Assembly: GCA_018240025.1 (NCBI GenBank)
Contig: JAFEGM010000071.1
Location: 1 to 50,796 of the forward strand
Direction of reading: 5' to 3'
Length of the DNA: 50,796 nt
DNA from: Verrucomicrobiota bacterium
GTDB lineage: Bacteria > Verrucomicrobiota > Verrucomicrobiia > Chthoniobacterales > SZAS-18
Part shown: piece after piece, positions 1 through 7,651 of the stretch
How positions within the stretch are numbered: the stretch's first letter is position 1
How the letters are laid out: every line of letters begins with the position of its first letter
The notes under the pieces: model-generated
The model's database searches: none
What the model was told of the DNA's origin: nothing
The model's input: the letters and a program-made list of their open reading frames with translations, nothing else
Made by a program: the position numbers and the translations under genes

Positions 1-2
1 GG

Positions 3-698
<696 letters not shown>

Positions 699-701
699 GT
701 C

Positions 702-1040
702 ATGGCTGATCCTGTTGCTGCTGCCCCAGCGCGTCGGACGGGCGCCGAGCCCCTCGCGGCCCCGCCGGAGTCCTGGACGTTTCTGACCAACCACGCCCAC
801 GTGCTGCTGCTGCTGGCGCAGAATCCGGAGGAACTGCTGCGCCACGTGGCCGCCAAGGTCGGCATCACCGAGCGCGCCGTGCAGCGCATCGTGGCCGATC
901 TCGAGGCCGCCCACGTGCTCGAACGCTCGAAGGTCGGCCGGCGCAATCGCTACACCATCCACGGCCATGTGCGGCTGCGGCACCCCATCGAGTCGCACCG
1001 ACGGGTGGGGGACCTCATCGAACTGGTCCGGGCCGATTGA
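702..1040 (+). CDS. Small winged-helix DNA-binding regulator (ArsR/MarR-like)
   Basis: A 112-residue protein starting three bases after the rpoD stop. Residues about 27-95 form a helix-turn-helix with wing: a helical stretch ([20 protein letters not shown]), a recognition region ([20 protein letters not shown]) and a basic wing ([14 protein letters not shown]). This fits single-domain winged-helix regulators in which the wing precedes a short C-terminal helix. The N-terminus (about 20 residues) is Ala/Pro-rich and probably disordered. No metal-binding cysteines are visible, so it is not a typical ArsR metal sensor. Tight spacing to rpoD suggests co-transcription. A strong hairpin directly after it probably ends the transcript. 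Its regulon cannot be inferred. Confidence 0.8.
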   Translation: MADPVAAAPARRTGAEPLAAPPESWTFLTNHAHVLLLLAQNPEELLRHVAAKVGITERAVQRIVADLEAAHVLERSKVGRRNRYTIHGHVRLRHPIESHRRVGDLIELVRAD

Positions 1041-1046
1041 GCCGGT

Positions 1047-1068
1047 GGCGCGGGAAGCCCGCGCCTTT
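1047..1068 (+). terminator. Intrinsic terminator after the winged-helix gene
   Basis: A perfect 8-bp GC stem, GGCGCGGG (1047-1054), AAG loop, CCCGCGCC (1058-1065), is followed by TTT. It starts 7 bases after the stop codon at 1040. The T run is short, so termination may be partial or factor-assisted. Confidence 0.6.
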
Positions 1069-1153
1069 CACCCGAAAGCGTGCTAAGTGGGCGGCGGCTG
1101 GCCGCATCCTCGACGGATCCGGGCGGTCGCCCTGAGTCCCCCGAGTTCGCTGC

Positions 1154-1666
1154 ATGAAGGAGTTCGTCGACGCCACCATCGAGTTTGCCCGCGCCAACCA
1201 AGCCTGGGCTGCGCCCATGGTCTTCGTGCTGGCGTTCATGGAATCGCTGGCCTTTCTCTCGCTGCTCGCGCCTGCCACCGTGATCTTGGTCGGCATCGGC
1301 GGACTCATCGGCGCGAGCGGCCTGGAATTCTGGCCCATCTGGGGCGCGGCCGTGCTCGGTGCAGGCTTCGGCGACTGGGTTTCCTACGCCTTCGGCGTGG
1401 CCTACAAGGACCACGTGAAGGAATGGTGGCCGTTCCGCAATCACCCCGAAATGCTGCCGCGCGGCGAGCGCTTCATGGCCCGCTTCGGCGTGGCCGGCGT
1501 CTTCATCGGGCGCTTCTTCGGCCCGCTGCGCGCGGTCGTGCCGGTGGTGGCCGGCATCTGCAAGGTCGGTCCGCTGCGCTTCCAGATCGCCAACTGGGCC
1601 TCGGCCATCGTCTGGGCCGCCGGCATCCTCGGCCCCGGCACCATTCTCGGACGCTATTTTTCGTGA
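1154..1666 (+). CDS. dedA: DedA/VTT-family inner membrane protein
   Basis: A 170-residue polytopic membrane protein of the DedA (SNARE-associated, VTT) family. Members are linked to undecaprenyl-phosphate and phospholipid recycling and to membrane-potential homeostasis. Hydrophobic segments lie at about 18-52 and 60-85, and near the C-terminus. The family signature is seen as RFGVAGVFIGRFFGPLRAVV followed by VVAGICKVG, with the conserved Arg residues of the F-x-G-R-F-x-G-P-x-R motif. At 170 residues it is shorter than E. coli DedA-type proteins (about 200-220), and the C-terminal helix is compact. Start ATG at 1154; no obvious ribosome-binding site. It stands alone between two hairpins, so it is probably monocistronic. 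Confidence 0.88.
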   Translation: MKEFVDATIEFARANQAWAAPMVFVLAFMESLAFLSLLAPATVILVGIGGLIGASGLEFWPIWGAAVLGAGFGDWVSYAFGVAYKDHVKEWWPFRNHPEMLPRGERFMARFGVAGVFIGRFFGPLRAVVPVVAGICKVGPLRFQIANWASAIVWAAGILGPGTILGRYFS

Positions 1667-1747
1667 GCTTGGGCCAACGGCTCGCCGCCGATTTGTGCGA
1701 ACTTGCATCCAAAGCGTTGCATCCCTCTCGCCGCGCGTCATAAACTA

Positions 1748-1770
1748 CGGGGGAATCCATCGTTCCCCCG
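1748..1770 (+). terminator. Hairpin between dedA and the small charged protein
   Basis: A perfect 8-bp inverted repeat CGGGGGAA / TTCCCCCG with a 7-base loop. There is no T tract on either side, so it could be a factor-dependent terminator for dedA or a 5' leader structure of the next gene. Confidence 0.35.
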
Positions 1771-1819
1771 CGATATGATCCAAGGTTTTGACGGAGCAGC
1801 AGCAGATCCTTCCCCCGGC

Positions 1820-2002
1820 ATGGTGAAGAACTCGATGCTGTACAAAGAATTTCTGGCCGAACGCGAAGAGATCCTGAAGCACAAGTGGATCGAGAGCGAG
1901 AAGGCCGGCTACGACATCGGCTTCGAGCGCGCACTGCTCGACTGGATCGTGAAGCACCGTGCCTCGTGGCGCGAGAAGCGCCGCGAAGGCCGCGGGAGCT
2001 GA
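1820..2002 (+). CDS. Small charged protein of unknown function
   Basis: A roughly 60-residue, highly charged, helical protein. The central motif [20 protein letters not shown] resembles the H-R/K-W-x-x-S-E-x-A-G-x-D-x-G motif I associate with the C-terminal part of DUF4032-type proteins and with small proteins from several phyla. That comparison is from memory and unverified. The tail is Arg/Lys-rich ([10 protein letters not shown]), suggesting nucleic-acid or membrane-surface contact. The start is uncertain: ATG at 1820 is chosen, with ATG at 1835 equally possible, and an upstream ATG at 1775 would add a low-complexity N-terminus. No membrane segment or signal peptide. The function is not known. 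Confidence 0.6.
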   Translation: MVKNSMLYKEFLAEREEILKHKWIESEKAGYDIGFERALLDWIVKHRASWREKRREGRGS

Positions 2003-2057
2003 GACGGACGGTGGGGCCCGGAGGGCGGCGGCAGATCCCTCGCGCAGTCTTTTCGAG

Positions 2058-2088
2058 GGTTCACGCGAAGGTGCGAAGGGGGCGAAGG
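2058..2088. repeat. GCGAAG-type intergenic repeat, copy 1
   Basis: The 13-mer ggttcacgcgaag is followed by two degenerate 8-9 bp units ending in gcgaag. The same 13-mer and unit recur at 17821-17870, in another intergenic space. Dispersed non-coding repeat. Confidence 0.6.
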
Positions 2089-2224
2089 TGGGGGAGGAGT
2101 TCGGGACGCTGCGTTTCATCCCGAAGAAGAGCGCCGCAGTGCCCACGAGGTGTCTGCGCAAACTCGCGCTGGATTCGAGCGCTTGGCTGGTCATTGGTGA
2201 GAGCGTTCCTCTCGCGGAGTCGCC

Positions 2225-2256
2225 CCTTCCTCCTTCTTCCTTCTTCCTTTTCTTCC
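2225..2256. repeat. Heptanucleotide pyrimidine repeat just before pyrR
   Basis: Three tandem 7-bp units (ccttcct, ccttctt, ccttctt; 2225-2245) and a decayed fourth run straight into the likely GTG start of pyrR at 2257. It leaves pyrR with no purine-rich Shine-Dalgarno sequence. Confidence 0.6.
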
Positions 2257-2832
2257 GTGCCCATCCCCGCCGAAGCCGCCCAGATCCTCGATGCCGAGGC
2301 CATTCGCCGCACGTTGCGGCGCATGGCGCACGAGATCGCGGAGCGCAACGCGGCTGCGCTGGCGGCGGGCACGCTGGCGCTGGTGGGCATCCAGTCGCGC
2401 GGAGTCGAGGTGGCGCACCGTCTGCTGACCGACCTCGAGCAGTTCGAGGGACGGCGGCCGGCGTTCGGTACGCTCGATATCTCGATGCATCGGGACGATC
2501 TGCGCCGCCGACCGCGCATCACCACGATCCAGCCAACGCATCTGCCGTTCGTGCTGGAGGAAAAGACCACCCTCCTGGTCGACGACGTCTTCTTCACCGG
2601 CCGCACCATCCGCGCGGCCATGGACGCGCTCAGCGACTTCGGCCGGCCGGCGCGCATTCAGCTGGCCTGCCTCGTGGACCGCGGCCATCGCGAGCTGCCC
2701 ATCCGGCCCGATTTCGTGGGCCGCGAACTCGCCACTGCGCCCACGCAGCGCGTCTTCGTCCGTTTTTCCGCCACCGACGCCGGACTGCCGGACGGCGTCT
2801 GGCTCGAGCCCGCCGCCCAGCCCCGCCCATGA
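2257..2832 (+). CDS. pyrR: PyrR: pyrimidine regulatory protein / uracil phosphoribosyltransferase
   Basis: A type I phosphoribosyltransferase-fold protein of 191 residues. The N-terminus matches PyrR ([20 protein letters not shown]). The PRPP-binding loop is [20 protein letters not shown] (about 106-125), and [16 protein letters not shown] is also typical. In the family it converts uracil and PRPP to UMP and, in Firmicutes, binds pyr mRNA leaders. The GTG at 2257 is chosen because it gives the normal family length; the reading frame is open far upstream but carries no domain there. It overlaps pyrB by four bases (ATGA, 2829-2832), so the two are co-translated. I see no convincing PyrR-binding loop in the leader, so attenuation is not shown here. 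Confidence 0.9.
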   Translation: MPIPAEAAQILDAEAIRRTLRRMAHEIAERNAAALAAGTLALVGIQSRGVEVAHRLLTDLEQFEGRRPAFGTLDISMHRDDLRRRPRITTIQPTHLPFVLEEKTTLLVDDVFFTGRTIRAAMDALSDFGRPARIQLACLVDRGHRELPIRPDFVGRELATAPTQRVFVRFSATDAGLPDGVWLEPAAQPRP

Positions 2833-3782
2833 GCGCAGACCCAGCGAACCCGGATCCCTCGGGTTGGACCCGCAAAGACCTCGTCGGCATTCGCGAACTG
2901 AGCGCCGCCGAGATCCAGCTCGTGCTCGACACCGCCACGGCCTTCAAGCAGGTCGGCTCGCGCCAGATCAAGAAAGTGCCGGCCTTGCGCGGGCAGACGC
3001 TGGTGAACTTCTTCGTCGAATCCAGCACGCGCACGCGGACCTCCTTCGAGATCGCGGCCACGCGCCTGAGCCTCGACGTGGTCAACGTCTCCGCCACCGC
3101 CTCGAGCCTGAGCAAGGGCGAGACGCTGAAGGACACTGCGCACATTTTTCAGGCCAATGGCGCCGACCTCATCGTCATCCGCCACAGCAGCGCGGGCGCG
3201 GCCCAGTTCCTCGCCGAACGACTGCGCGCCTGCATCATCAATGCGGGCGACGGGGCCAACGAACATCCGACGCAGGCGCTGCTCGACGCCTTCACGATGC
3301 GCGAGCGGCTGGGCGACCTGCGCGGACGCCACGTGGCCATCGTGGGCGACATTCTTTTCAGCCGCGTGGCGCGCTCGAACATCCATCTCCTGACCAAGCT
3401 GGGCGCACGAGTCACGCTCTGCGGTCCGAGCACGCTGGTGCCGCGTGCGTTCGAGCGGCTCGGGGTGCGGGTCACGCACGAACTCGATCCGCTGTTGCCG
3501 GAAGTCGATGTGGTCAATCTGCTGCGCATTCAGCAGGAGCGGCAGCGCAAGGAGTACTTCCCCAGCCTGGGCGAGTACACCGCGCTCTTCGGCCTGACCA
3601 AGGCCCGCGCCGAGCGGCTGAAGCCGGACGCGCTCATCATGCACCCGGGCCCGATCAACCGCGGCGTGGAGATCGACAGCGATATCGCCGACAGCGGCCG
3701 CAGCGTGATCCTGGATCAGGTGACCAACGGTCTGGCCGTGCGTATGGCCGTGCTGTACCTGTGCTCGAACGCCCGCGGTTAG
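2829..3782 (+). CDS. pyrB: Aspartate carbamoyltransferase catalytic subunit
   Basis: Catalyses carbamoyl phosphate plus aspartate to N-carbamoyl-aspartate, the committed step of de novo pyrimidine synthesis, in the cytoplasm. 317 residues, normal for PyrB. The carbamoyl-phosphate motif [10 protein letters not shown] lies at about 65-74. HSSAGAA, the [10 protein letters not shown] loop and the aspartate-site [11 protein letters not shown] are all present. The ATG at 2829 overlaps the pyrR stop. No pyrI regulatory subunit and no pyrC follow. The gene is instead followed by about 300 bases of structured non-coding sequence, so the operon seems to be pyrR-pyrB only. Confidence 0.95.
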   Translation: MSADPANPDPSGWTRKDLVGIRELSAAEIQLVLDTATAFKQVGSRQIKKVPALRGQTLVNFFVESSTRTRTSFEIAATRLSLDVVNVSATASSLSKGETLKDTAHIFQANGADLIVIRHSSAGAAQFLAERLRACIINAGDGANEHPTQALLDAFTMRERLGDLRGRHVAIVGDILFSRVARSNIHLLTKLGARVTLCGPSTLVPRAFERLGVRVTHELDPLLPEVDVVNLLRIQQERQRKEYFPSLGEYTALFGLTKARAERLKPDALIMHPGPINRGVEIDSDIADSGRSVILDQVTNGLAVRMAVLYLCSNARG

Positions 3783-4081
3783 CTCGGTCGGTTAGGGAGC
3801 AGCTTGGGTTTGGAGTAAAGCTAATCGGGAGAGCTTTCGCGAGGTGCCGCACGCGAAAGGCGGTCGCCATGCGCATTGCATCATCCCTTCCCGGGTAAGC
3901 CTCGCATTCTGCAAGGAATTCGTCCCGGCCAGGTGTTCGCCCGTGGGAGAGCCGAGGGGCATTTACTCTGGAATGCAGGCGCTTGGACGCCCCTCGGCAC
4001 AGGCCCTGCAAAGTAGGGAAGGGAAGACCGACGGACACCCCGTTCGCCGGCTTCAGCCAACAAACCCAACTCGTTACTGCC
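3783..4081. other. 299-base non-coding region with two large dyads after pyrB
   Basis: No credible gene. It holds an 8-bp inverted repeat ctttcgcg/cgcgaaag (3834-3841, 3852-3859; 10-base loop) and a perfect 10-bp inverted repeat gccgaggggc/gcccctcggc (3951-3960, 3989-3998; 28-base loop). The first is well placed as a pyrB terminator, though without a T tract. The second may belong to the leader of the DUF1328 gene. It matches no riboswitch class I recognise. Confidence 0.5.
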
Positions 4082-4246
4082 ATGCTTCACTACGCTGTCG
4101 TCTTCTTCATCGTCGCCATCATCGCCGCCATCCTCGGGTTCGGCGGCATCGCCGGCACGGCCGCCTGGATCGCCCAGATCCTGTTCGTCGTCTTCCTCGT
4201 GCTGTTCCTGGTTTCCCTGCTGACCGGGCGCAACCCGAAGGTTTAA
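4082..4246 (+). CDS. DUF1328 (YtjA-like) small membrane protein
   Basis: A 54-residue, almost entirely hydrophobic protein beginning [20 protein letters not shown], then [12 protein letters not shown] and a second membrane helix ([14 protein letters not shown]) ending in a short polar tail. This is the standard two-helix DUF1328 architecture and length. The family's function is unknown. The start at 4082 matches the conserved N-terminus; upstream in-frame sequence is not conserved-looking. It precedes another tiny membrane protein by 65 bases, so the two may share a transcript and an envelope-related role (inference). Confidence 0.85.
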   Translation: MLHYAVVFFIVAIIAAILGFGGIAGTAAWIAQILFVVFLVLFLVSLLTGRNPKV

Positions 4247-4311
4247 CGCGCAGCCTCGTCCTGACCACCACCCCGGACCCGTACCGACCACCCACCTCCC
4301 TCGCAGCCTCC

Positions 4312-4536
4312 ATGAAGAACACCCTCATCGCCGGCGTCATCCTCACCATCCTCGGCGTCTGTCTGCTCGTCTACCAAGGCTTCTCCTACACCAAGAAGGA
4401 GAAGGTCCTCGAGATCGGCCCGGCCAAGGTCGAGGCGGAGACCCGCCGCTCGGTGCCGATCCCGCCGATCGTCGGCTGGGTCGTGGTCGCGGGCGGCGTC
4501 GTCCTGCTTGCCAACGGCGTCCGTCAGCGCGCCTGA
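4312..4536 (+). CDS. Small two-helix membrane protein
   Basis: 74 residues. Helix 1 (LIAGVILTILGVCLLVYQGF) is followed by a polar segment with YTKKEKVLEIGPAKVEAE and a Pro-rich turn (SVPIPPIVG), then helix 2 (WVVVAGGVVLLANGV). I recognise the general pattern of small proteins with a YTKxEKVxxIGP motif between two helices, common in environmental bacteria, but cannot attach a function or a certain family name. ATG at 4312; no clear ribosome-binding site. The next gene starts within a few bases of its stop, suggesting co-transcription. Confidence 0.75.
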   Translation: MKNTLIAGVILTILGVCLLVYQGFSYTKKEKVLEIGPAKVEAETRRSVPIPPIVGWVVVAGGVVLLANGVRQRA

Positions 4537-4538
4537 CG

Positions 4539-6419
4539 ATGCCCTCCCACCGCCGTTCGAACCCCCGCGCCACCGCCGCCATGTCCGCCACGCCCGACTT
4601 CCAGTCCCTGCTCTCCCACGCGCTCGCCGATCCCACGGGCCCCGCCCGGGGCACGTTTCAACTCGAGGAAGGAGTTCTCTTCCGCGTCTGGGCGCCTTTC
4701 GCCAAGGCGGTCTCCGTGGTCGGTTCCTTCAACGAGTGGAATCCCGAAGCGCATCCGCTGCAACGCGAGGAGGACGGGAGCTGGAGCGGCGTGGTGCCGG
4801 CGGCGAAGCACGGCGATCACTACAAGTTCCAAGTGCAGCCGGAGAAGGGCGACGCGCTGCTGCGCAACGATCCCTACGCGCGGCTGATCGATCCCGAGAC
4901 GCAGAATGGCGTGCTCCATTTCTCCCAGTTCGACTGGGGGAACGACGAGTTCCACGCCCCGCCGCTCAACGAGCAGATCGTCTACGAACTGCACGTCGGT
5001 ACCTTCGGTGGTGGCGCCACCGAGAATCGCATCGGGCGCTTCGAGCACGTGCGGCGCATGCTGCCGTATCTGCGGAATCTCGGCGTGAACATGATCGAAC
5101 TCATGCCGCCGGCGCAGACTCCGACCGAGTTCTCGTGGGGCTACAACGTGAACCACCCGTTCGCGGTCGAAACGAGCTACGGCGGCCCCGACGGCCTTCG
5201 GGCGCTCATCAAGGCGGCGCACGAGCACGGCATCGGCGTGATCATCGACGTGGTCTACAACCACTTCGGACCGGGCGATCTCGACCTCTGGTGCTTCGAC
5301 GGCTGGTCGCAGAACGAGATGGGAGGCATCTATTTCTACAACGATCAGCGCGCCTGGACGCCCTGGGGCGACACGCGTCCCGACTACGGCCGCGCCGAGG
5401 TGCGGCAATACATCCGCGACAACGCCCTTTACTGGCTGCGCGAGTTCCGCGCCGACGGCCTGCGTTTCGACATGACCGCCTACATCCGCAACGTGCGGGC
5501 CAGCGGCGATGCCGCGGACGATCTGCCCGAGGGCTGGTCGTTGCTGCAGTGGGTCAATGCGGAGGTGCAGCAGTATTTCCCGGGGCGCGTGACCATCGCG
5601 GAGGATCTGCACAAGAACGAGTGGATCGTGAAGCCCGGTGGGGCCGGCGGAGCCGGGTTCCACACGCAATGGTGCGGGGCCTTCGTGCACCCCATCCGGG
5701 CCGCGCTGGTGGCCGCGTCGGACGAACATCGCGATCTGCGCAGTGTGGCCGAGGCGCTGCTCCACACCTACGACGGCGACGTCTTCAAGCGCGTGGTCTA
5801 CAGCGAGTCGCACGACGAAGTGGCCAACGGCCGCGCGCGCATTCCCTACGAAGTCTCGGCCGACGATCCCGGCGGCTACTTCGCGCAGAAGCGCTCGGCA
5901 CTCGGCGGAGGTCTGGTCTTCACCGCGCCCGGCGTGCCCATGATCTTCAGCGGCCAGGAGTTTCTCGAGGACGAATGGTTCCGCGACACGAAGCCGCTCG
6001 ACTGGACCAAGCGCGAGCAATATCGCGGGATCGTGAAGCTGTATCGCGATCTGATGCAATTGCGCCGGAACGCCCGCGGCGTGACCCGCGGACTGACGGG
6101 ACAGCATTGCCAGATCGTGCATCTGGACGAGGCGGCCAAGGTGCTGGCCTGGCTGCGGCGCTGGGACGACTCGGGCCAGGGCGACGTGCTGGTGGTCGCG
6201 AATTTCTCGCACGCCTCGCTCGGCGAACAGCGCATCGGCGTGCCTCGCGCGGGCCGCTGGCATGTGCGCTTCAACAGCGATTCGCGCCTCTACAGCGAGG
6301 ACTTCCACGACGAGGGCGAGCATGCCTTCGAAGCCGAGGAGGGCGAGCACGACGGCCAGCCGGCCAGCCTGCGCGCTGCCATGGGGCCCTACGCGCTCAT
6401 GATCCTCTCGCAGGGTTAA
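4539..6419 (+). CDS. GH13 alpha-glucan branching-type enzyme with N-terminal CBM48
   Basis: A glycoside hydrolase family 13 protein of about 626 residues. It has an N-terminal CBM48/E-set domain (VLFRVWAPFAKAVSVVGSFN and EWNP), a catalytic (beta/alpha)8 barrel and a C-terminal beta domain. Conserved regions: DVVYNHFGPG (Asp237), GLRFDMTAYI (nucleophile Asp311), TIAED (acid/base Glu355) and SESHDE (His425-Asp426). SHDE in region IV points to 1,4-alpha-glucan branching enzymes rather than to TreZ (usually NHDQ), though the overall layout also resembles maltooligosyl-trehalose trehalohydrolase. The likely role is glycogen or alpha-glucan metabolism. An alternative ATG at 4581 removes a basic 14-residue extension and may be the real start. 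No other glg genes are in the window. Confidence 0.85.
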   Translation: MPSHRRSNPRATAAMSATPDFQSLLSHALADPTGPARGTFQLEEGVLFRVWAPFAKAVSVVGSFNEWNPEAHPLQREEDGSWSGVVPAAKHGDHYKFQVQPEKGDALLRNDPYARLIDPETQNGVLHFSQFDWGNDEFHAPPLNEQIVYELHVGTFGGGATENRIGRFEHVRRMLPYLRNLGVNMIELMPPAQTPTEFSWGYNVNHPFAVETSYGGPDGLRALIKAAHEHGIGVIIDVVYNHFGPGDLDLWCFDGWSQNEMGGIYFYNDQRAWTPWGDTRPDYGRAEVRQYIRDNALYWLREFRADGLRFDMTAYIRNVRASGDAADDLPEGWSLLQWVNAEVQQYFPGRVTIAEDLHKNEWIVKPGGAGGAGFHTQWCGAFVHPIRAALVAASDEHRDLRSVAEALLHTYDGDVFKRVVYSESHDEVANGRARIPYEVSADDPGGYFAQKRSALGGGLVFTAPGVPMIFSGQEFLEDEWFRDTKPLDWTKREQYRGIVKLYRDLMQLRRNARGVTRGLTGQHCQIVHLDEAAKVLAWLRRWDDSGQGDVLVVANFSHASLGEQRIGVPRAGRWHVRFNSDSRLYSEDFHDEGEHAFEAEEGEHDGQPASLRAAMGPYALMILSQG

Positions 6420-6467
6420 GCGAGGCGCTCCCGCGAGCTCTGGCTTCACCTCTCACCGACACCTGCC

Positions 6468-6974
6468 ATGCATTCCGACACGATCGCTGCCGGCACCGTC
6501 AAGGTGCTCTCCCTGCTCGAAGGGTTCTCCACCGTGATGTTCCTGACCCGGAGCGGCGGCGGTATCACCCATGCCCGGCCGATGGCGATCGCGGCGCGCG
6601 GCGATGACCTCGAGTTGCAGTTCGTCACCGACATCGACAGCGCCAAGGTCCACGAGATCGCGCAGGAGACGGCTTCCCAGGTCATCTGCCAGAAGGACGG
6701 CAGCGTGTATCTCGCGCTCACCGGCACGTCCGCGCTTTCGCAGGATCGCGAGCGGATCAAAGCGGTCTGGAACGAATGCCTGCGGGCCTGGTTCCCGGAT
6801 GGAGTCGAAGATCCGAAGATCTGCCTGATCACCTTCCGCACGCTGCGGGCCGAGTACTGGGACCACGCCGGGTTGAACAAACTCGCCTACCTCTGGGAGG
6901 CCGCCAAAGCCTACGTCTCGGGCGATCGCATCAACACGGATGGCTCCACTTCGCACGGCGTGGTGCGGCTCTGA
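6468..6974 (+). CDS. Pyridoxamine 5'-phosphate oxidase-fold (general stress) protein
   Basis: 168 residues with the split-barrel flavin-binding fold seen in general-stress-protein-26 homologues. The N-terminal strand pair includes TVMFLTRSGGGITHARPMAI, where family members have an F-x-T-x-x-x-x-G-x-x-x-x-R-P-M pattern. Then come ELQFVTDIDSAKVHEIAQ, the VYLALTGTSALSQDRERIKA segment and an Asp-Pro-rich C-terminal part (FPDGVEDPKICLITF). Members bind FMN, FAD or F420, and many are of unknown substrate, so a specific reaction is not assigned. Start ATG at 6468. It lies 48 bases after the GH13 gene on the same strand. Confidence 0.85.
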   Translation: MHSDTIAAGTVKVLSLLEGFSTVMFLTRSGGGITHARPMAIAARGDDLELQFVTDIDSAKVHEIAQETASQVICQKDGSVYLALTGTSALSQDRERIKAVWNECLRAWFPDGVEDPKICLITFRTLRAEYWDHAGLNKLAYLWEAAKAYVSGDRINTDGSTSHGVVRL

Positions 6975-7061
6975 CGCGGCGCCGGGTGCCGCAGGCTCGG
7001 GCGCCGACGGAGCTCGGTCCAGCCGGGCTTTCCGCGGGTCGAGGCCAGGCTAACTTCGCGC

Positions 7062-7544
7062 ATGACCATCCGCCCGCTCGATCCGCAGTCCGAGGCTGAA
7101 ATCGAACTGGTCGCGCGCCGGATGCGAGCCACGCTGATGGAGGTGGTGGGCGCGGCGCGCGGCGAGGCGATGTATTCGCTCGATTGGCTGCAGGATCGCG
7201 TGCGCTTTCATCTCGATCCCGCGCGTTCGACGGCCGCCGTGTATCTTGCAGTGCGGCCGGATGGCGCGATCGCCGGACACACGATCGTCCGCATCGAAGA
7301 GGAGGAGGGGAGGGCACCGTTCGGGTTGTTCTCGACGACCTATGTGGCCGCCGAACATCGCCGCCAGGGAATCGCGACCGCGCTGCTCGAACAAGGCGAG
7401 GCCTGGATGCGAGCGCAGGGTCTGGATGAATCCGCCACCTACACGGCCCGCGACAACGTGCCTCTCATCGAACACTACCGCCGCCACGGCTACGTGCTCA
7501 CCCCTGCGAATGAGGAGATGGTCCGGCTGACGCGGAGGCTGTAG
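7062..7544 (+). CDS. GNAT-family N-acetyltransferase
   Basis: 160 residues with the GNAT fold. The acetyl-CoA pyrophosphate loop is seen in motif A, VAAEHRRQGIATALLEQGEA (Q/R-x-x-G-x-A/G), preceded by strands APFGLFSTTY. Motif B contains ARDNVPLIEHYRRHGYVL, the typical C-terminal N-x-x-x-x-x-x-Y-x-x-x-G-F/Y. The substrate is unknown; the N-terminal third (helical, RMRATLMEVVGAARGEAM) is where specificity would lie. Downstream is a convergent M56 protease gene and a nested hairpin. Confidence 0.85.
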   Translation: MTIRPLDPQSEAEIELVARRMRATLMEVVGAARGEAMYSLDWLQDRVRFHLDPARSTAAVYLAVRPDGAIAGHTIVRIEEEEGRAPFGLFSTTYVAAEHRRQGIATALLEQGEAWMRAQGLDESATYTARDNVPLIEHYRRHGYVLTPANEEMVRLTRRL

Positions 7545-7580
7545 GCGGGCGGCAGCGCTGCGACCGACAGCGAAACGGAA

Positions 7581-7634
7581 CGGCCCGCGGAGGAGAAGAT
7601 TGCCCGAAGGCAACGCTTCCCGCTCGGCGGGCCG
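7581..7634. terminator. Nested hairpins between convergent genes
   Basis: Outer arms cggcccgc (7581-7588) and gcgggccg (7627-7634), with an inner TTGCC-CGAA-GGCAA stem-loop (7600-7613). It sits between the convergent GNAT and M56 genes, a usual place for a bidirectional terminator, but lacks a T run. Confidence 0.4.
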
Positions 7635-7651
7635 GTGAGATCTGCGACGAA

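Noticed and set aside
2003..2256. PyrR attenuator in the pyrR leader
   Set aside because: Only a weak hairpin (2037-2042/2054-2059) and repeats were found. No conserved PyrR-binding loop or T-run terminator is visible.
4524..6449. A 641-codon open frame on the minus strand opposite the GH13 gene
   Set aside because: Long antisense frames are expected at this GC content and codon bias. Its translation shows no domain, while the + strand product has all GH13 motifs.
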